Shown here piece by piece: positions 22,490-23,507 of a DNA stretch of 23,507 nt (its first letter is position 1; each line of letters starts with the position of its first letter). Origin of the DNA: Palsa-851 sp035534435. Its GTDB lineage: Bacteria > Chloroflexota > Dormibacteria > Aeolococcales > Aeolococcaceae. Under the pieces are notes generated by a model, which was not told the origin of the DNA, did not search any database, and worked only from the letters and a program-made list of their open reading frames with translations. Position numbers and translations under genes: made by a program. The DNA lies in contig DATLRX010000034.1 of NCBI GenBank assembly GCA_035534435.1, forward strand, positions 1-23,507. The letters run 5' to 3'.

Positions 22490-22495
22490 AGTCTA
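22490..22495 (-). promoter_or_regulatory. -10 box of the parA gene
   Basis: TAGACT lies 11 bases before the GTG at 22478, implying a leader of only a few bases. No strong -35 was found. Confidence 0.35.
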
Positions 22496-22549
22496 GTGGA
22501 GGGCGCCGCAACCGGCACACCAACGTGAGCAGATCGCAGGCCCGGGTGG

Positions 22550-23401
22550 TCAGTTTGCGGTCACTCTGACGGAGGGACGCGCCGGCGGCGTGGTCGCCTT
22601 GTCGTCCTCCCAGACGCGGTTGAGGCGGCGCTGCACCATCGCGATGAGTACCAGACCGCCGACGACGGGGAACAGCAACCAGCACACGACCCGTGTCGGC
22701 TGCAACTGCACGTCGGTGGTCCTGCCGATGCGGTCCTCGACGATGCGCACGCGCTCGAGGGTCATCACCCATGCAGCCGCGCTGAAAGGAAGCAGGAGCG
22801 TGAGATACGGGATCGCCAGGCCGCCTGCGAGCAGCCCGTAGGCCTGCAGGACCGTGAAGTGCGGATCGAAGGGGAGCGTGACGTTGAGCACGGCAAGCAC
22901 GATCCGGGTCGCACCGACGAGGCTGACGAGCCAGCCGAGGGCCCATGGAATCGTCACAGCAAGCGTGGACCTGCCCGGGATGACGTGCATGCGCGTGTCG
23001 AAGTAGCCGGCCTCGCGGTTGACACGGTGGTGCCAGACGAGGCTGTAGATCCCGAGCGTCACGATCGACAGCACCACCACCGCACCGGGCGAGCGGTGCT
23101 TGCCCACCGGACCGAGCGACGACGTCATACCGGGCATCGGCTTCTCGGGAACCGCGACGACGCCGGTGACGGCGATCTCGGTCTCGGCAGCCGGTCCGTC
23201 AGTGGCGGTCTCGCTACTCACCGGCTCCGATGCGTCGACCGGGTCGGCGGACCTGTCGATCGGGGCTTCGGCCGCCGGCCACGACCACGATCGGACGGGG
23301 AGTTCCCTGGCCGCCGCCGGCTCGGGAGCCTCGGCGTCCTCAGGCATGGTCAGTGTCGCGACAGCGGGCGTCATGTCCGGCCGCGATGCGGTATCGGTCA
23401 T
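22550..23401 (-). CDS. DUF4234 multi-spanning membrane protein
   Basis: A 283-residue protein with a long acidic, Pro/Ala-rich and probably disordered N-terminus (1-98). Then comes the DUF4234 signature of a first helix in the form VLSIVTLGIYSLVWHHRVNRE (about 105-124), and further helices at about 150-172, 186-210 and 237-255. The C-terminal tail is basic. The function of the family is unknown. The ATG at 23401 has a GAGGAA about 8 bases upstream. It sits between tRNA-Asn and parA on the same strand. Confidence 0.8.
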   Translation of the reverse strand: MTDTASRPDMTPAVATLTMPEDAEAPEPAAARELPVRSWSWPAAEAPIDRSADPVDASEPVSSETATDGPAAETEIAVTGVVAVPEKPMPGMTSSLGPVGKHRSPGAVVVLSIVTLGIYSLVWHHRVNREAGYFDTRMHVIPGRSTLAVTIPWALGWLVSLVGATRIVLAVLNVTLPFDPHFTVLQAYGLLAGGLAIPYLTLLLPFSAAAWVMTLERVRIVEDRIGRTTDVQLQPTRVVCWLLFPVVGGLVLIAMVQRRLNRVWEDDKATTPPARPSVRVTAN

Positions 23402-23465
23402 CCCGTGTTCCTCGTGTACGGCGCCGCCTCGGGCGATGCCGCGTGCTGCTAGTGGGACGTCGGCG

Positions 23466-23507
23466 CTCCGGGTACTGGATTCGAACCAGTGGCCTTGCGG
23501 TTAACAG
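23466..23507 (-). tRNA. tRNA-Asn (GTT), 3' part only
   Basis: On the minus strand the 3' half of a tRNA is visible. A 7-base anticodon loop CTGTTAA (23507-23501) carries anticodon GTT at 23505-23503. A 5-base 3' anticodon stem and a 5-base variable loop follow, then the T arm ACTGG-TTCGAAT-CCAGT (23490-23474), the 3' acceptor strand ACCCGGA (23473-23467) and discriminator G at 23466. The G discriminator agrees with Asn. CCA is not encoded. The 5' half (D arm) lies beyond the window. Confidence 0.93.

Noticed and set aside
1..23507. Mobile elements, CRISPR arrays, prophage or defence genes
   Set aside because: No transposase, integrase, regularly spaced repeats or recognisable defence domains were seen; RadC alone is not evidence of a mobile element.

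Overview
The window is 23.5 kb of very GC-rich, densely packed bacterial chromosome. It holds 22 protein-coding genes that I can support, one of them cut by the left edge, and a partial tRNA-Asn at the right edge. No insertion sequence, phage gene, CRISPR array or rRNA was seen. The gene set (RNase Y, an HrcA/CIRCE heat-shock cluster, MtaB, a BchI/BchI-D type chelatase pair, DUF4395, DUF3501) and the many start codons lying 6-9 bases after a TANNNT-like box suggest a Chloroflexota-like or other Terrabacteria lineage. That assignment is inference from gene content; no taxonomic marker was tested.

Left part (1-2090): a truncated S33-type alpha/beta hydrolase and an unrecognised all-helical protein on the minus strand, separated by a gap with nested inverted repeats. 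A LysR regulator diverges from the helical protein, and their promoters appear to share an overlapping -35 region. Plus-strand block 2116-6152: an RNase Y-like protein whose KH loop looks lost, then rsmE, mtaB and a HIT-family gene, the last three joined by ATGA overlaps.

Minus-strand block 16775-6235, read right to left: a BchI-BchD fusion chelatase subunit, a BchI chelatase ATPase, lepA, a four-helix membrane protein, hemW, hrcA (with a perfect CIRCE operator), grpE, dnaJ and hsp20. The order lepA-hemW-hrcA-grpE-(dnaK)-dnaJ-(prmA)-rsmE-mtaB is that of the Bacillus-type dnaK region. Here dnaK and prmA are absent and the rsmE-mtaB half is on the opposite strand, converging on hsp20.

Right part (16.8-23.5 kb): a family-4 glycosyltransferase convergent with a DUF3501 gene; a DUF4395 membrane protein overlapping a membrane-anchored thioredoxin-like protein; a glutaryl-CoA dehydrogenase-like flavoenzyme; RadC; a ParA/Soj ATPase without ParB, followed by an overlapping tail-anchored small membrane protein; a DUF4234 membrane protein; and the 3' half of tRNA-Asn(GTT).

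Most of the content is housekeeping: RNA decay, rRNA and tRNA modification, protein folding, translation quality control and heme handling. The points most worth a second look are the RNase Y lacking its GXXG loop, the locally near-identical chelatase paralogues without a large subunit, the orphan ParA with its small membrane partner, the LysR/helical-protein divergent promoter, and the apparent prevalence of leaderless promoters. No gap between genes exceeds 300 bases.
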